Origin: Seonamhaeicola aphaedonensis
GTDB taxonomy: Bacteria > Bacteroidota > Bacteroidia > Flavobacteriales > Flavobacteriaceae
Length of the DNA: 64,000 nt
NCBI RefSeq assembly: GCF_003386195.1
Contig: NZ_QRDX01000010.1
Coordinates: forward strand, 1-64,000
Direction: 5' to 3'
Shown: positions 33,339 through 41,559 of the stretch, piece after piece
Numbering within the stretch: position 1 is the first letter of the stretch
Layout of the letters: the number at the start of each line of letters is the position of its first letter
Translations under genes and position numbers: made by a program
The notes under the pieces: generated by a model
Told to the model about the DNA's origin: nothing
What the model saw: the letters and a program-made list of their open reading frames with translations, nothing else
The model's database searches: none

Positions 33339-34658
33339 ATGGAGACCAACAATAAAATTATAAACGATTTAGTTCCTAAAAAATTCACTAAAAGAGGGAT
33401 TATTTGGACTACTTTTCTTATTGCGTTAATAGTGATAGGACTTATTGCCTACATAGATCAACTAATTAAAGGTCAAGAAGTTACTAACATGAGAGATTAT
33501 GCCCTATGGGGTATTTATATTTCAAATTTTGTTTTTTTTGTAGCCACAAGTTTTGTTGGCACTGTAACCGTAGCAATTTTAAGATTAACCAATAATTCAT
33601 GGCGAACGCCTTTGGTAAGAATTGCTGAAATTATTGCCCTGGCTGCAATCATCATGGCAGGTATTACCATAATTATTGATATGGCTAGACCTGACAGGTT
33701 ATTAAATTTATTTATTCATGCCAGACTTCAATCACCCATTACATGGGATGTTGTAATTATTCCAACTTACATTGTCATTTCTTTATTACTCCTTTATTTT
33801 CCTTTAATTCCTGATTTTGCTATTCTTAAAAACCATTTTAAACAGAGTAATTCCAGATGGAGTAAAATTTATGGTAAGCTAGCTTTAAATTGGACAGGAA
33901 GTATACCTCAGAAAATATTGCAGGAAAAGTCAATAAAAATTATAGCAATTATGATTATTCCTGTTGGATTATTGCTACAAACTATTGATGCTTGGTTGTT
34001 TTCTACAACTTACAGAATAGGATGGGATAGCACAAACTTCGCTCCTTATTTCATCTCAGGGGCTTTTGTTGCCGGCGTTGGGGCTTTGGCCACATTAATA
34101 TATGTAGTTAGAAAGGTTAAAAAATTAGAAGAATATATCACTGATTATCATTTTGATAAAATGGGTAAATTATTAGCTCTAGCCTGTTTGATTTACCTTT
34201 ACTTTAACATAAATGAGTATTTAATACCTCTTTTTACAGCAAAGAAAGGTGAATTAACACATTTAGAAACTTTGTTCACAGGAAGCTACTCAGGTTTATT
34301 CTGGCTTGTCACCATAGGAGGCTTGATTCTTCCAATAATTATTCTTTTATTTAAAAAAGGAAGGCAACCTCGCACTATGTTTTATATAGGTTTACTGGTT
34401 GTTATTGGTTCTTGGTGGAAACGTTTTGTAATTGTAACACCCACACTTTTGCATCCTTTTTTACCTATACAAGGTGTTCCAGAATCTTGGCATCATTACT
34501 TTCCAAGCTTACATGAATGGTTAATCACCATAGCAACACTAGCCATGGCCTTACTAATCATTACTATTTGTGTTCGTTTCTTACCTGTAATACCCATTCA
34601 AAGAACCATTGATGAATTACAAGCAACTAATGCTAATGGCAAAAACTTGGAATCATGA
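33339..34658 (+). CDS. NrfD/PsrC-like quinone-interacting membrane subunit
   Basis: 439 residues with eight to ten hydrophobic spans across the whole length, including TFLIALIVIGLIAYID near the N-terminus and WLITIATLAMALLIITICV near the C-terminus. The family exchanges electrons between the quinone pool and a periplasmic ferredoxin subunit. It lies directly after that ferredoxin gene and overlaps the next gene by four bases (ATGA). The polar residues needed for quinol binding cannot be fixed by eye. Confidence 0.85.
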   Translation: METNNKIINDLVPKKFTKRGIIWTTFLIALIVIGLIAYIDQLIKGQEVTNMRDYALWGIYISNFVFFVATSFVGTVTVAILRLTNNSWRTPLVRIAEIIALAAIIMAGITIIIDMARPDRLLNLFIHARLQSPITWDVVIIPTYIVISLLLLYFPLIPDFAILKNHFKQSNSRWSKIYGKLALNWTGSIPQKILQEKSIKIIAIMIIPVGLLLQTIDAWLFSTTYRIGWDSTNFAPYFISGAFVAGVGALATLIYVVRKVKKLEEYITDYHFDKMGKLLALACLIYLYFNINEYLIPLFTAKKGELTHLETLFTGSYSGLFWLVTIGGLILPIIILLFKKGRQPRTMFYIGLLVVIGSWWKRFVIVTPTLLHPFLPIQGVPESWHHYFPSLHEWLITIATLAMALLIITICVRFLPVIPIQRTIDELQATNANGKNLES

Positions 34659-35518
34659 AAAGTCTACACATAAAACATATAACGCCTTTTTTGTTAATTG
34701 TGTTTATTCTACTTGGTTGGTCCAATCAGACTCAAGCTCAAGAAAAAGAAAAAATTAGAATCAAGGCCGATTACACAAAGATTATTGATAAGCACAGCTA
34801 CATAGACTTAGCAGCAACAGCTAGAATTAACAAAAAAAACACTGCTATTTCTAAAATCAATCTAATGATCTTTTCTGAAACTGATGATGACCAATTAGAA
34901 TTAGGACAAGTCACAACAAATGCAGACGGAAAAGCTAGATATATCATTAAAGACTTTAGTAAATTATTGAGAGACAGCCTTGGATTTTACAATTTAAGAA
35001 TAAGATTCAAAGGTGACGATAATTTTAAAAAAGCTTCAAAATATCTTACTTTTAGAGATGCACATATTGAAGCCAAGTCTTTTACAGAAGATAGCATTAA
35101 CTATGTGAGCGCCACAATTAAAGACGTTTTCTTAGATAGTCTATTACCTGAAATATCACTAAATGTAAATGTTGAAAGATTATTTAAATCATTACCTCTA
35201 GGAAAAGAATTTAATTATACAGACCAAAATGGCATGATTGTGGTACCAATTGAAAAAGGGATACCTGGAATTGATGGAAATATCAACATAGAGGTTACTT
35301 TGAACGATAGTGATGATTATGGCACTGTAAAAGCCCTTATGAACACTTCTTTTGGAACCCCTGTAGTCATTGACAATACTTTTGAAAAAAGAACTTTGTG
35401 GTCCCCGAGAATTAAAACACCATTTTTTATTCTAATTTTCACTAACTTGTTAATATTTAGTATGTGGAGTGTTATTATATACTTAATTACAAATTTATTT
35501 AAAATCAAAAAAAGTTAA
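34655..35518 (+). CDS. periplasmic protein anchored by a C-terminal membrane span (cytochrome cluster)
   Basis: 287 residues, family not recognised. Signal peptide at about 1-28 (ending TQAQ), two beta-rich repeats that look immunoglobulin-like (KINLMIFSETDD... and ISLNVNVERLF...), and a C-terminal transmembrane helix (TPFFILIFTNLLIFSMW) with a short basic tail. The four-base overlap with the NrfD gene suggests a stoichiometric subunit of the same complex. It carries no heme motif. It may bridge the membrane complex to the cytochromes. Confidence 0.65.
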   Translation: MKSLHIKHITPFLLIVFILLGWSNQTQAQEKEKIRIKADYTKIIDKHSYIDLAATARINKKNTAISKINLMIFSETDDDQLELGQVTTNADGKARYIIKDFSKLLRDSLGFYNLRIRFKGDDNFKKASKYLTFRDAHIEAKSFTEDSINYVSATIKDVFLDSLLPEISLNVNVERLFKSLPLGKEFNYTDQNGMIVVPIEKGIPGIDGNINIEVTLNDSDDYGTVKALMNTSFGTPVVIDNTFEKRTLWSPRIKTPFFILIFTNLLIFSMWSVIIYLITNLFKIKKS

Positions 35519-35523
35519 TATTT

Positions 35524-35922
35524 ATGAAAACATTTAAAATCTTAATTATCATTAGCATTATCTCTTTTGCTTTAGTTTCGTTTACTTCAGTTGTTCAGGA
35601 CGAATGGGTAGTTCCTGAAAAGTACGAAAAAATGAAAAATCCAACAGACCCAAAAGTTGATTTAGCCATTGGGAAATCTCTTTACAGTAAACATTGTAAG
35701 TCTTGTCATGGTAAAGAAGGTTACGGCGACGGTCCTAAAGCTGAAGAACAAGAGGGTGATTTAGGAGATTTCTCAACAGCAGAATTTCAAAGTCAATCTG
35801 ATGGTGCTCTTTTTTACAAAAGCTACATTGGAAGAAACGACATGCCTAATTTTGAAAAGAAAATTACTGATGAAGAAGATGTATGGTTAATAGTTAATTA
35901 CATTAGAACACTAGAAGAATAG
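35524..35922 (+). CDS. monoheme class I cytochrome c
   Basis: 132 residues. Signal peptide (about 1-20), one CKSCH heme motif (about residue 59) and a likely Met axial ligand in GRNDMPNF near residue 110, with the usual C-terminal helix (VWLIVNYIRTLEE). It closes the respiratory operon and would take electrons from it to a terminal oxidase or another acceptor. A strong bidirectional terminator follows at 36,074-36,114. Confidence 0.88.
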   Translation: MKTFKILIIISIISFALVSFTSVVQDEWVVPEKYEKMKNPTDPKVDLAIGKSLYSKHCKSCHGKEGYGDGPKAEEQEGDLGDFSTAEFQSQSDGALFYKSYIGRNDMPNFEKKITDEEDVWLIVNYIRTLEE

Positions 35923-36073
35923 AGGCTCTTAATCATTTATTCTATTTTTATTTTTTGATCTTAAATTATTAAGGTATAAAGTGTTATAACCAAAATCAAT
36001 TATCATTTCTTAGCTAAGTTCTTCTAAGAAATTTTTAAAATTAAACTAGGTACTTGATGTATGTTTTTCAAAG

Positions 36074-36114
36074 TATCAAAGACCCTTCCATAAAAAATGA
36101 AAGGGTCTTTGATA
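36074..36114. terminator. bidirectional terminator between convergent genes
   Basis: Perfect 14-bp stem (TATCAAAGACCCTT and its complement) around a 13-base A-rich loop, lying between the cytochrome operon (plus) and the DUF2383 gene (minus). Confidence 0.8.
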
Positions 36115-36134
36115 TTACTTAGTTGTTATAAATT

Positions 36135-36584
36135 CTAAGAAACTAACTCTTCTTGTTTTTTTACTGAATTAATAGTAGTCTGTATGGCTGTTTTTTGTTT
36201 GAATAAGAGAGCATCAGTACTTGCCGGCAAGTTTCTTTCTCTAAGAATATTAAAGTATGACTCTAAACTCTTTTCTTCACCTCGAATAACTTCTTCTAAA
36301 ATTGCTTCTTCATCATTACTTAAGAACAGACTTTTAAGGGTCATCCAGTTTCTATGAACTACTCCCTTAAAACTTCCAGAATCTTCAGGTTCTTCTCCAT
36401 ATCGCAAGATTTCGGTCTTTAATTCTCTTGCAAATTCAGCGCGCTCACTCGACATTCTTTCAAAGAAATGCTTTAAAGTATGACTACTTACATTTTCTGC
36501 AGCGTGCTTATAACCTTTTTCAGCATCATAATTCTTAATTAATAACTCATTTAAATTGTTTGAAATTTCTTCAGTGTACTTCAT
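36135..36584 (-). CDS. DUF2383 (PA2169-type) four-helix-bundle protein
   Basis: About 149 residues from the ATG at 36584 (MKYTEEISNNLNELL). An open frame runs 19 codons further up but is unlikely to be used. Helical throughout, with Glu/His positions (KGYKHAAENV, SERAEFARELKTEI) typical of the ferritin-like DUF2383 bundle found in stress-induced proteins. Function unknown; metal binding is possible. A divergent copy lies at 38,164-38,619 on the other side of rpsP-rimM. Confidence 0.78.
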   Translation of the reverse strand: MKYTEEISNNLNELLIKNYDAEKGYKHAAENVSSHTLKHFFERMSSERAEFARELKTEILRYGEEPEDSGSFKGVVHRNWMTLKSLFLSNDEEAILEEVIRGEEKSLESYFNILRERNLPASTDALLFKQKTAIQTTINSVKKQEELVS

Positions 36585-36641
36585 TACTTTCATTTTCATT
36601 TTAAATTTCAATAAATTCTTTATAGATGCGTATTGTTTCAC

Positions 36642-36942
36642 ATCTCTACATTCAACATAAGGCTAAAAACCTCTTTTGTCAAGTATTTTAACAATTTTAT
36701 AGTTTTATTAAGATGTATTAACATTTTCTTGAATTCGCTTAACTGGAACACATCAAAAGTCTTATAATAATGTTGCCTTCAACACTAATTTAAAGACCAA
36801 AAAACTCACTCTCATGAATTACATAAAAAACCACTTTAACAGCACTTATTATTTCTATAATTGCTTGAAAATTAAAAATAATGGAGTATATTTGCGGCCT
36901 CATTAATAACCCGAGGTCGGGAACCTCAAATAATTAATTATT
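36642..36942. other. intergenic region upstream of rpsP
   Basis: 301 bp between divergent genes. It holds the rpsP promoter at its right end. A 30-codon frame from 36,814 overlaps that promoter and is not called. Confidence 0.45.
36865..36894 (+). promoter_or_regulatory. predicted rpsP promoter (TTG / TATATTTG)
   Basis: TATATTTG at 36,887-36,894 is an exact match to the Bacteroidota -7 consensus TAnnTTTG, with TTGAAAA at 36,865 as the -33 element. The short leader before the ATG at 36,943 contains an inverted repeat (CCCGAGGTCGGGAACCTC, about 36,911-36,928) that could be an r-protein control site. Confidence 0.65.
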
Positions 36943-37461
36943 ATGCCAGTAAAAATTAGATTACAAAGACATGGTAAAAAAGGGAAACCTTTTTACTGGA
37001 TTGTTGCCGCAGATGCGCGCTCAAAACGAGATGGTAAATACTTAGAAAAATTAGGTGTTTATAATCCTAACACTAACCCAGCAACTGTTGAACTAGATGT
37101 AGACGGTTCTGTAAAGTGGTTACAAAATGGTGCACAACCTACTGATACTGCTAAAGCAATATTATCTTACAAAGGTGCTTTATTAAAGAATCATTTAGCA
37201 GGTGGTGTGAAAAAAGGCGCTTTAACAGAAGAACAAGCTGAGGAAAAATTTAACGCTTGGTTAGAGGAAAAAGCGGCTAAAATTCAAGCTAAAGCCGATG
37301 GATTATCTAAAGCTGATGCTAAAGCTAAAGCTGATGCCTTAGCTGCTGAAAAAGCAGTTAACGAAGCAAGAATAGCTGCTGCAGCTCCGGTTGTTGAAGA
37401 AGCAGAAGAGGCTACTGAAGAAGTTGCCGCAGAAGCTGAGGCTACAAACGAAGAAGAATAA
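36943..37461 (+). CDS. rpsP: 30S ribosomal protein S16
   Basis: 172 residues. The first ~85 are S16 ([21 protein letters not shown] start). The rest is an Ala/Lys/Glu-rich extension ending in acidic repeats ([15 protein letters not shown]), usual in Bacteroidota. rimM follows after a terminator, the conserved rpsP-rimM pairing. Confidence 0.97.
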   Translation: MPVKIRLQRHGKKGKPFYWIVAADARSKRDGKYLEKLGVYNPNTNPATVELDVDGSVKWLQNGAQPTDTAKAILSYKGALLKNHLAGGVKKGALTEEQAEEKFNAWLEEKAAKIQAKADGLSKADAKAKADALAAEKAVNEARIAAAAPVVEEAEEATEEVAAEAEATNEEE

Positions 37462-37482
37462 AAAAATTATTTTTATACTTTT

Positions 37483-37513
37483 AAACTCCGATACTAAGTG
37501 TCGGAGTTTTTTT
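37483..37513 (+). terminator. intrinsic terminator after rpsP
   Basis: Stem AAACTCCGA / TCGGAGTTT with a nine-base loop and a T run. It lies between rpsP and rimM, so rimM depends on read-through or its own promoter. Confidence 0.8.
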
Positions 37514-37634
37514 ATGCAAAAAAAGATTTCTTTTTGTGTCTTCCTGGTTTCATTACCTCAGCTTAGTTGTACACTTATGAGGTATTTAAATAAAATCGTT
37601 CACAATCGGGACAGCATGACAAAAATTATTCATT

Positions 37635-38159
37635 ATGAAAAAAGACGATTGTTTTTATTTAGGCAAGATTGTAAAAAAATACAGTTTTAAAGGAGAAGTA
37701 CTTGCAAAACTTGATACCGATCAACCTGAGCTTTATGAAAAACTAGATGCTATTTTTATTGACTTAAAAAATAACCTCGTCCCTTTTTTTATTGAAAAAT
37801 CACAACTTCACAAATCTGATTTATTACGAATTAAATTTGAAGATGTTGATTCTGATGCTGACGCAGATACCTTGATTAAAAAAGAATTATACCTACCCTT
37901 AGAATTATTACCAAAACTAGAAGGCAATAAATTTTACTTCCATGAAGTTATTGGGTTTACTATTAAAGATAAGAATTTTGGTGAAGTTGGTATTATAACT
38001 GGCATTAATGACTCTACAGCACAAGCCTTGTTTGAAATTGACAGAAAAGGCAAAGATATTTTGATTCCCATGAACGATGAATTCATCGTAAAGGTTGATA
38101 GAGAAAATAAAACTATTGTTGTGGAAACCCCAGAAGGTCTTATAGATTTATATCTGTAA
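37635..38159 (+). CDS. rimM: ribosome maturation factor RimM
   Basis: 174 residues. N-terminal beta-barrel starting FYLGKIVKKYSFKGEVLAKL and C-terminal PRC-barrel (FHEVIGFTIKDKNFGEVG...ILIPMNDEFIVKVD). It assists assembly of the 30S head around S19 and follows rpsP. Convergent with the DUF2383 gene, with four bases between stops. Confidence 0.95.
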   Translation: MKKDDCFYLGKIVKKYSFKGEVLAKLDTDQPELYEKLDAIFIDLKNNLVPFFIEKSQLHKSDLLRIKFEDVDSDADADTLIKKELYLPLELLPKLEGNKFYFHEVIGFTIKDKNFGEVGIITGINDSTAQALFEIDRKGKDILIPMNDEFIVKVDRENKTIVVETPEGLIDLYL

Positions 38160-38163
38160 ATTT

Positions 38164-38619
38164 TTAAGAAGCAAAAATTTCCTCGCCCCTTTCAATAGCA
38201 TGAAGTCTTGTTTGAATGATATCGCGTTGTTTAAGCACCAACTTACAAAGTGATAACGGTAAATTCATTTGACTAAGAAATTCGTCATAATTTCTAATAC
38301 TTAACATTTCTATATCATATATTTTTCCAAGAAACCCAGATTCATTTTCAATTTTTAGAGAACTTTTATAATTCGTTCTAATAAGTTGCCCCCTTCTTTT
38401 TATAGCAATTAAATTACTACTTTTTCCTTCCAATTTTTGCAACTCTATTTTTAATAATCTGGCAAATTCACCTCTTTCTGCACTTCTTTCTTTAGAAAAA
38501 GCTTTGTAATAAGAATCTTCAACCAAGTTACTTGCCCTATTATAAGCCTTTTCAACTTCTTCGTTTAAAATCAATAAATCGTTTAACTTTTCAAGGATAA
38601 ATTCAATGTGTTTCATCAA
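38164..38619 (-). CDS. second DUF2383-like four-helix-bundle protein
   Basis: 151 residues, all-helical, with the same layout as the gene at 36,135-36,584 (KAYNRASNLVEDS, SAERGEFARLLKIEL, ILRTR-like final helix) but clearly diverged. Two copies on either side of rpsP-rimM suggest an old local duplication followed by insertion or rearrangement. Function unknown. The ORF can start at either of two adjacent ATGs. Confidence 0.7.
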   Translation of the reverse strand: MMKHIEFILEKLNDLLILNEEVEKAYNRASNLVEDSYYKAFSKERSAERGEFARLLKIELQKLEGKSSNLIAIKRRGQLIRTNYKSSLKIENESGFLGKIYDIEMLSIRNYDEFLSQMNLPLSLCKLVLKQRDIIQTRLHAIERGEEIFAS

Positions 38620-38782
38620 TCTTAATTGTTTTTTAACAACAACAATATACGTAATAATAACCCCTTTATGACTCTTTAAGTATAAAGTTTTAACATAATT
38701 TTCAACATTAATGTTTATTCTTTAATGTTCCTTTTAATCTGAAATAAAAACTAAAAACTCTTTTGCAACAATACTTAATGAT

Positions 38783-40663
38783 TTAATCTTTTAAATTAAT
38801 TTTCTTTAAAAGGGCTACAAATCGAGGGTCGCTTCTAATAGAATCAAAATCTGGATTTGCATTTATTCTATCCATTATAAACTCACCTGATTCAAAACTC
38901 TTTTCCAGAAGTTCTAACTCTTTTTGCTTATTTCCTAAAAGACCATTTATCGCTGCTCCTTCATAATATTGCATCACTTTTTTAGGCACATACATGCTAT
39001 CAATATACTGGTTTAAAACTTCTTGTATTCCTCTTTGTCTATAAATGCTATCAACCATCACTTGGTTTACACTTGTTCTTTCCATTAAAATTTTAAACCG
39101 CTTTAAAGCCTTGTCCTCTTCCCCCAACCTTAAATGACTTCTTATATATAACGTGTTCCATGGTTTATTTCTAATCTCTACAGCTTTATCCATTTCTTCT
39201 ATAGCATTATTAAAATTTCCATCATGGTAATATAATAATGCACTCATTTGAAGTGCAATTGGTGCCACGGGGTTTATTTTGAGGGCTAAATTAATGTGCT
39301 CACGAGCTTCGTCCCTTCTTCTTAATATATCTAACCATGTTGCATATTGCTGATGTGCGTTTGCATGATTTACATCTATTTCTAGTGCCTTCTTCAAAGC
39401 ACTTTCTGCTTGTTTCCAATTTCTTTTATAAGAAGCATAATAAGAACCAATAGCAGTGTATGCTGATGCCATTTGAGGATTAATCTCAAGTGCTTTTTCT
39501 GCATAGTAGTTACCCTTTTCAAAAGTATCTTCTTTGTCTTGTAAGTCGTGCTTGTCTCCCCAATCTCCGTGATGTGGTAGCGCAACATAAGCTTCCGCCA
39601 AACCAGCGTAAGCTAAGGCGTAAGTAGAATCTAATCGTAGCGCTTCTTCAAAGTAATGAATACTCTTTTCTAAGTCTTCCTTGGTCCTTCGGAGCCAAAA
39701 AAAGCGTCCTTTCAAATACAAATTATAGGCTTCCACGTTTTCCGCTAGGGCTTCCTCTAATTTTGCTATACTAGAAACTGTAAGCTCCCTTTCCAGTTGC
39801 CTAGCTACCTCTTTGGCAATATCACTTTGTAATGCAAAAATATCTTGGTAATCCCTGTCATAACTTTCAGCCCACAAATGTTTGTCATTTTGAGCATCAA
39901 TTAACTGTATCACAATCCTCACCCTATTATCATGTTTTTGAACACTGGCCTCAATAACATGTGTCATATTAAGCTTGCTAGCAATCTCTGGAACCGTTTT
40001 AATTGCTTCTGGGTAATTTTCCATGGTAGTTCTTGATATTACTTTAAGACTATCCAATCTTGACAAATGGTTAAGAATTTCTTCCATAACCCCGTCTGCA
40101 AAATATTGATTCTCTGTATCATCACTTAAATTCTTAAATGGAAGTACCCCTATAGTTATCAAATCTGTTTTCTTTGCCGAACTGCTTGAGATTGTAAAGG
40201 AAATTAAGATTACTAGGACTAGAGTTAAAACTCCCCCTATAATAACCCATTTATTCTTAATTTTCTTATCGCTTGAAGACCTTGAACTTTTGTTAGACTC
40301 CTCATTGCTCTCATTATTGTTATTTTGTTTCGCTTTAATCTCTGTAGGTGAATATTTATAGCGTTCTTGAAAACACTTTGAAAAGTAGGATGGACTTCCA
40401 AAACCAACCGCATAGGCAATTTCAGAAACCGTAGACACATCATCTTTTAACAGGGCATGTGCTTTTTCTAACCTGAATGCCTTAATGAATTCACTCGCAC
40501 TTGTATTTTTTATTTGATGGAGTTTTCTGTGGAGTTGCGACCTACTAATCCCCATAGCCAAAGCCAGCTCGGTCACCCCAAAGGTTTCCTTATGGAAGTT
40601 TTCCTCCAATATACCCTTTAGCTTTGCTATAAAAGCTTGATCATTCGAAAAAGGTTGGCTCAT
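38783..40663 (-). CDS. AraC-type regulator with membrane span, FlgO/TolB-like domain and TPR repeats
   Basis: 626 residues. AraC/XylS helix-turn-helix pair at about 12-115 (TFGVTELALAMGISRSQLHR; VSEIAYAVGFGSPSYFSKCF), then a Ser/Asn-rich linker and one transmembrane helix (about 137-158). A FlgO-like domain follows (IGVLPFKNLSDDTENQYFADG, about 172-300), then TPR repeats to the end. The DNA-binding part is cytosolic and the FlgO/TPR part should be periplasmic, making a one-component transmembrane regulator like CadC. It is divergent from two lipoprotein genes, and the gap holds a four-copy direct-repeat array suited to such a regulator. Confidence 0.83.
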   Translation of the reverse strand: MSQPFSNDQAFIAKLKGILEENFHKETFGVTELALAMGISRSQLHRKLHQIKNTSASEFIKAFRLEKAHALLKDDVSTVSEIAYAVGFGSPSYFSKCFQERYKYSPTEIKAKQNNNNESNEESNKSSRSSSDKKIKNKWVIIGGVLTLVLVILISFTISSSSAKKTDLITIGVLPFKNLSDDTENQYFADGVMEEILNHLSRLDSLKVISRTTMENYPEAIKTVPEIASKLNMTHVIEASVQKHDNRVRIVIQLIDAQNDKHLWAESYDRDYQDIFALQSDIAKEVARQLERELTVSSIAKLEEALAENVEAYNLYLKGRFFWLRRTKEDLEKSIHYFEEALRLDSTYALAYAGLAEAYVALPHHGDWGDKHDLQDKEDTFEKGNYYAEKALEINPQMASAYTAIGSYYASYKRNWKQAESALKKALEIDVNHANAHQQYATWLDILRRRDEAREHINLALKINPVAPIALQMSALLYYHDGNFNNAIEEMDKAVEIRNKPWNTLYIRSHLRLGEEDKALKRFKILMERTSVNQVMVDSIYRQRGIQEVLNQYIDSMYVPKKVMQYYEGAAINGLLGNKQKELELLEKSFESGEFIMDRINANPDFDSIRSDPRFVALLKKINLKD

Positions 40664-40759
40664 GACTTAAACAAATATGAGTCATGAATTTACACAATAA
40701 AACAATTCGGACAAAAATTTGGGGTTAAGAATCAAAATTTAAAGATGTTTTGCTCCCTA

Positions 40760-40831
40760 CAACGTAATTAAAAGGATTTGCAACATAATTGTCAGACTCT
40801 GAAACATAATTAAATGACTTGAAACAATGAT
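40760..40831. promoter_or_regulatory. array of four direct repeats with 20-21 bp spacing (probable operator)
   Basis: CAACGTAATT (40,760), CAACATAATT (40,781), AAACATAATT (40,802) and the weaker AAACAATGAT (40,822) are spaced 21, 21 and 20 bp apart, two helical turns. They lie between the AraC-type regulator and the divergent lipoprotein gene. AraC-family proteins typically bind such same-face direct repeats. Confidence 0.6.
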
Positions 40832-40900
40832 GTCACTAATTTTAATATACGCTATTAACCTTTAGCTAAAGAGGATATTGTTCAACTAAAAAACTTTAAA

Positions 40901-41509
40901 ATGAAATCACTAAAATTATTATTACTTGCAACAATTGCAGTTTGTTTTTTTACTGCATGCGATGACACCCAAAACCCCATAATTGAAGACAGCCTAACAG
41001 AAATAAATGCAAAAACATCTAAGCAGAAAGAAGTTCCTTTTAAGGGCAAACTATTTACAGGTCAAGCGGATGATGCTTTTTCTGAAATATGCTCTGCTAC
41101 TTCACCTACGGATTTTTGGGGGTTGGATCACCAAGTAGGTTATGGAAATGCCACGCATGTTGGAAATTTCAACATCGATCTTATGTTTTGTTTTCATGTG
41201 GTATTAAACGAACATGGCTTTCCTGATTTTGAGGGAGGGTTTGGCGAATATTCTGGTGACGAACCCGTTTCCCTTGAAGCCTCTAACGGGGATTTATTAA
41301 CACTTGATAACCCTGATGGTGGCAGACTCATTCCTGTTCAAAGCGAAGTATATAGGTTTGAATTTGAAGATACTTGGCACATTATTGGCGGAACCGGACG
41401 ATTTGAAAATGCCTCGGGGGAATTTGTTTGGCATGGTAAGGTACGTATTGATGATACTGGAACAGATCATTCATGGGAAGGTACTATTATTTTAGATAAA
41501 GAATCATAA
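40901..41509 (+). CDS. hypothetical lipoprotein
   Basis: 202 residues. Signal peptide with lipobox FTAC near residue 20. The mature part is beta-rich with a C-terminal GGTGRFENASGEFVWHG stretch. That pattern is seen in small exported beta-barrel or allene-oxide-cyclase-like domains, but I do not assign a family. Divergent from the AraC-type regulator and 50 bp upstream of the beta-helix lipoprotein gene, so both are probably controlled together. Confidence 0.65.
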   Translation: MKSLKLLLLATIAVCFFTACDDTQNPIIEDSLTEINAKTSKQKEVPFKGKLFTGQADDAFSEICSATSPTDFWGLDHQVGYGNATHVGNFNIDLMFCFHVVLNEHGFPDFEGGFGEYSGDEPVSLEASNGDLLTLDNPDGGRLIPVQSEVYRFEFEDTWHIIGGTGRFENASGEFVWHGKVRIDDTGTDHSWEGTIILDKES

Positions 41510-41559
41510 GCCCTTAATCCTATCAATTTAAATATTGGACTAAAAATAAAATTTAAACG

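Noticed and set aside
36228-36242. TTGCCGGCAAG palindrome resembling the CTGCCGGCAG repeats
   Set aside because: It lies within the DUF2383 coding sequence (LPAST region) and lacks the flanking arms, so it is probably coincidental.
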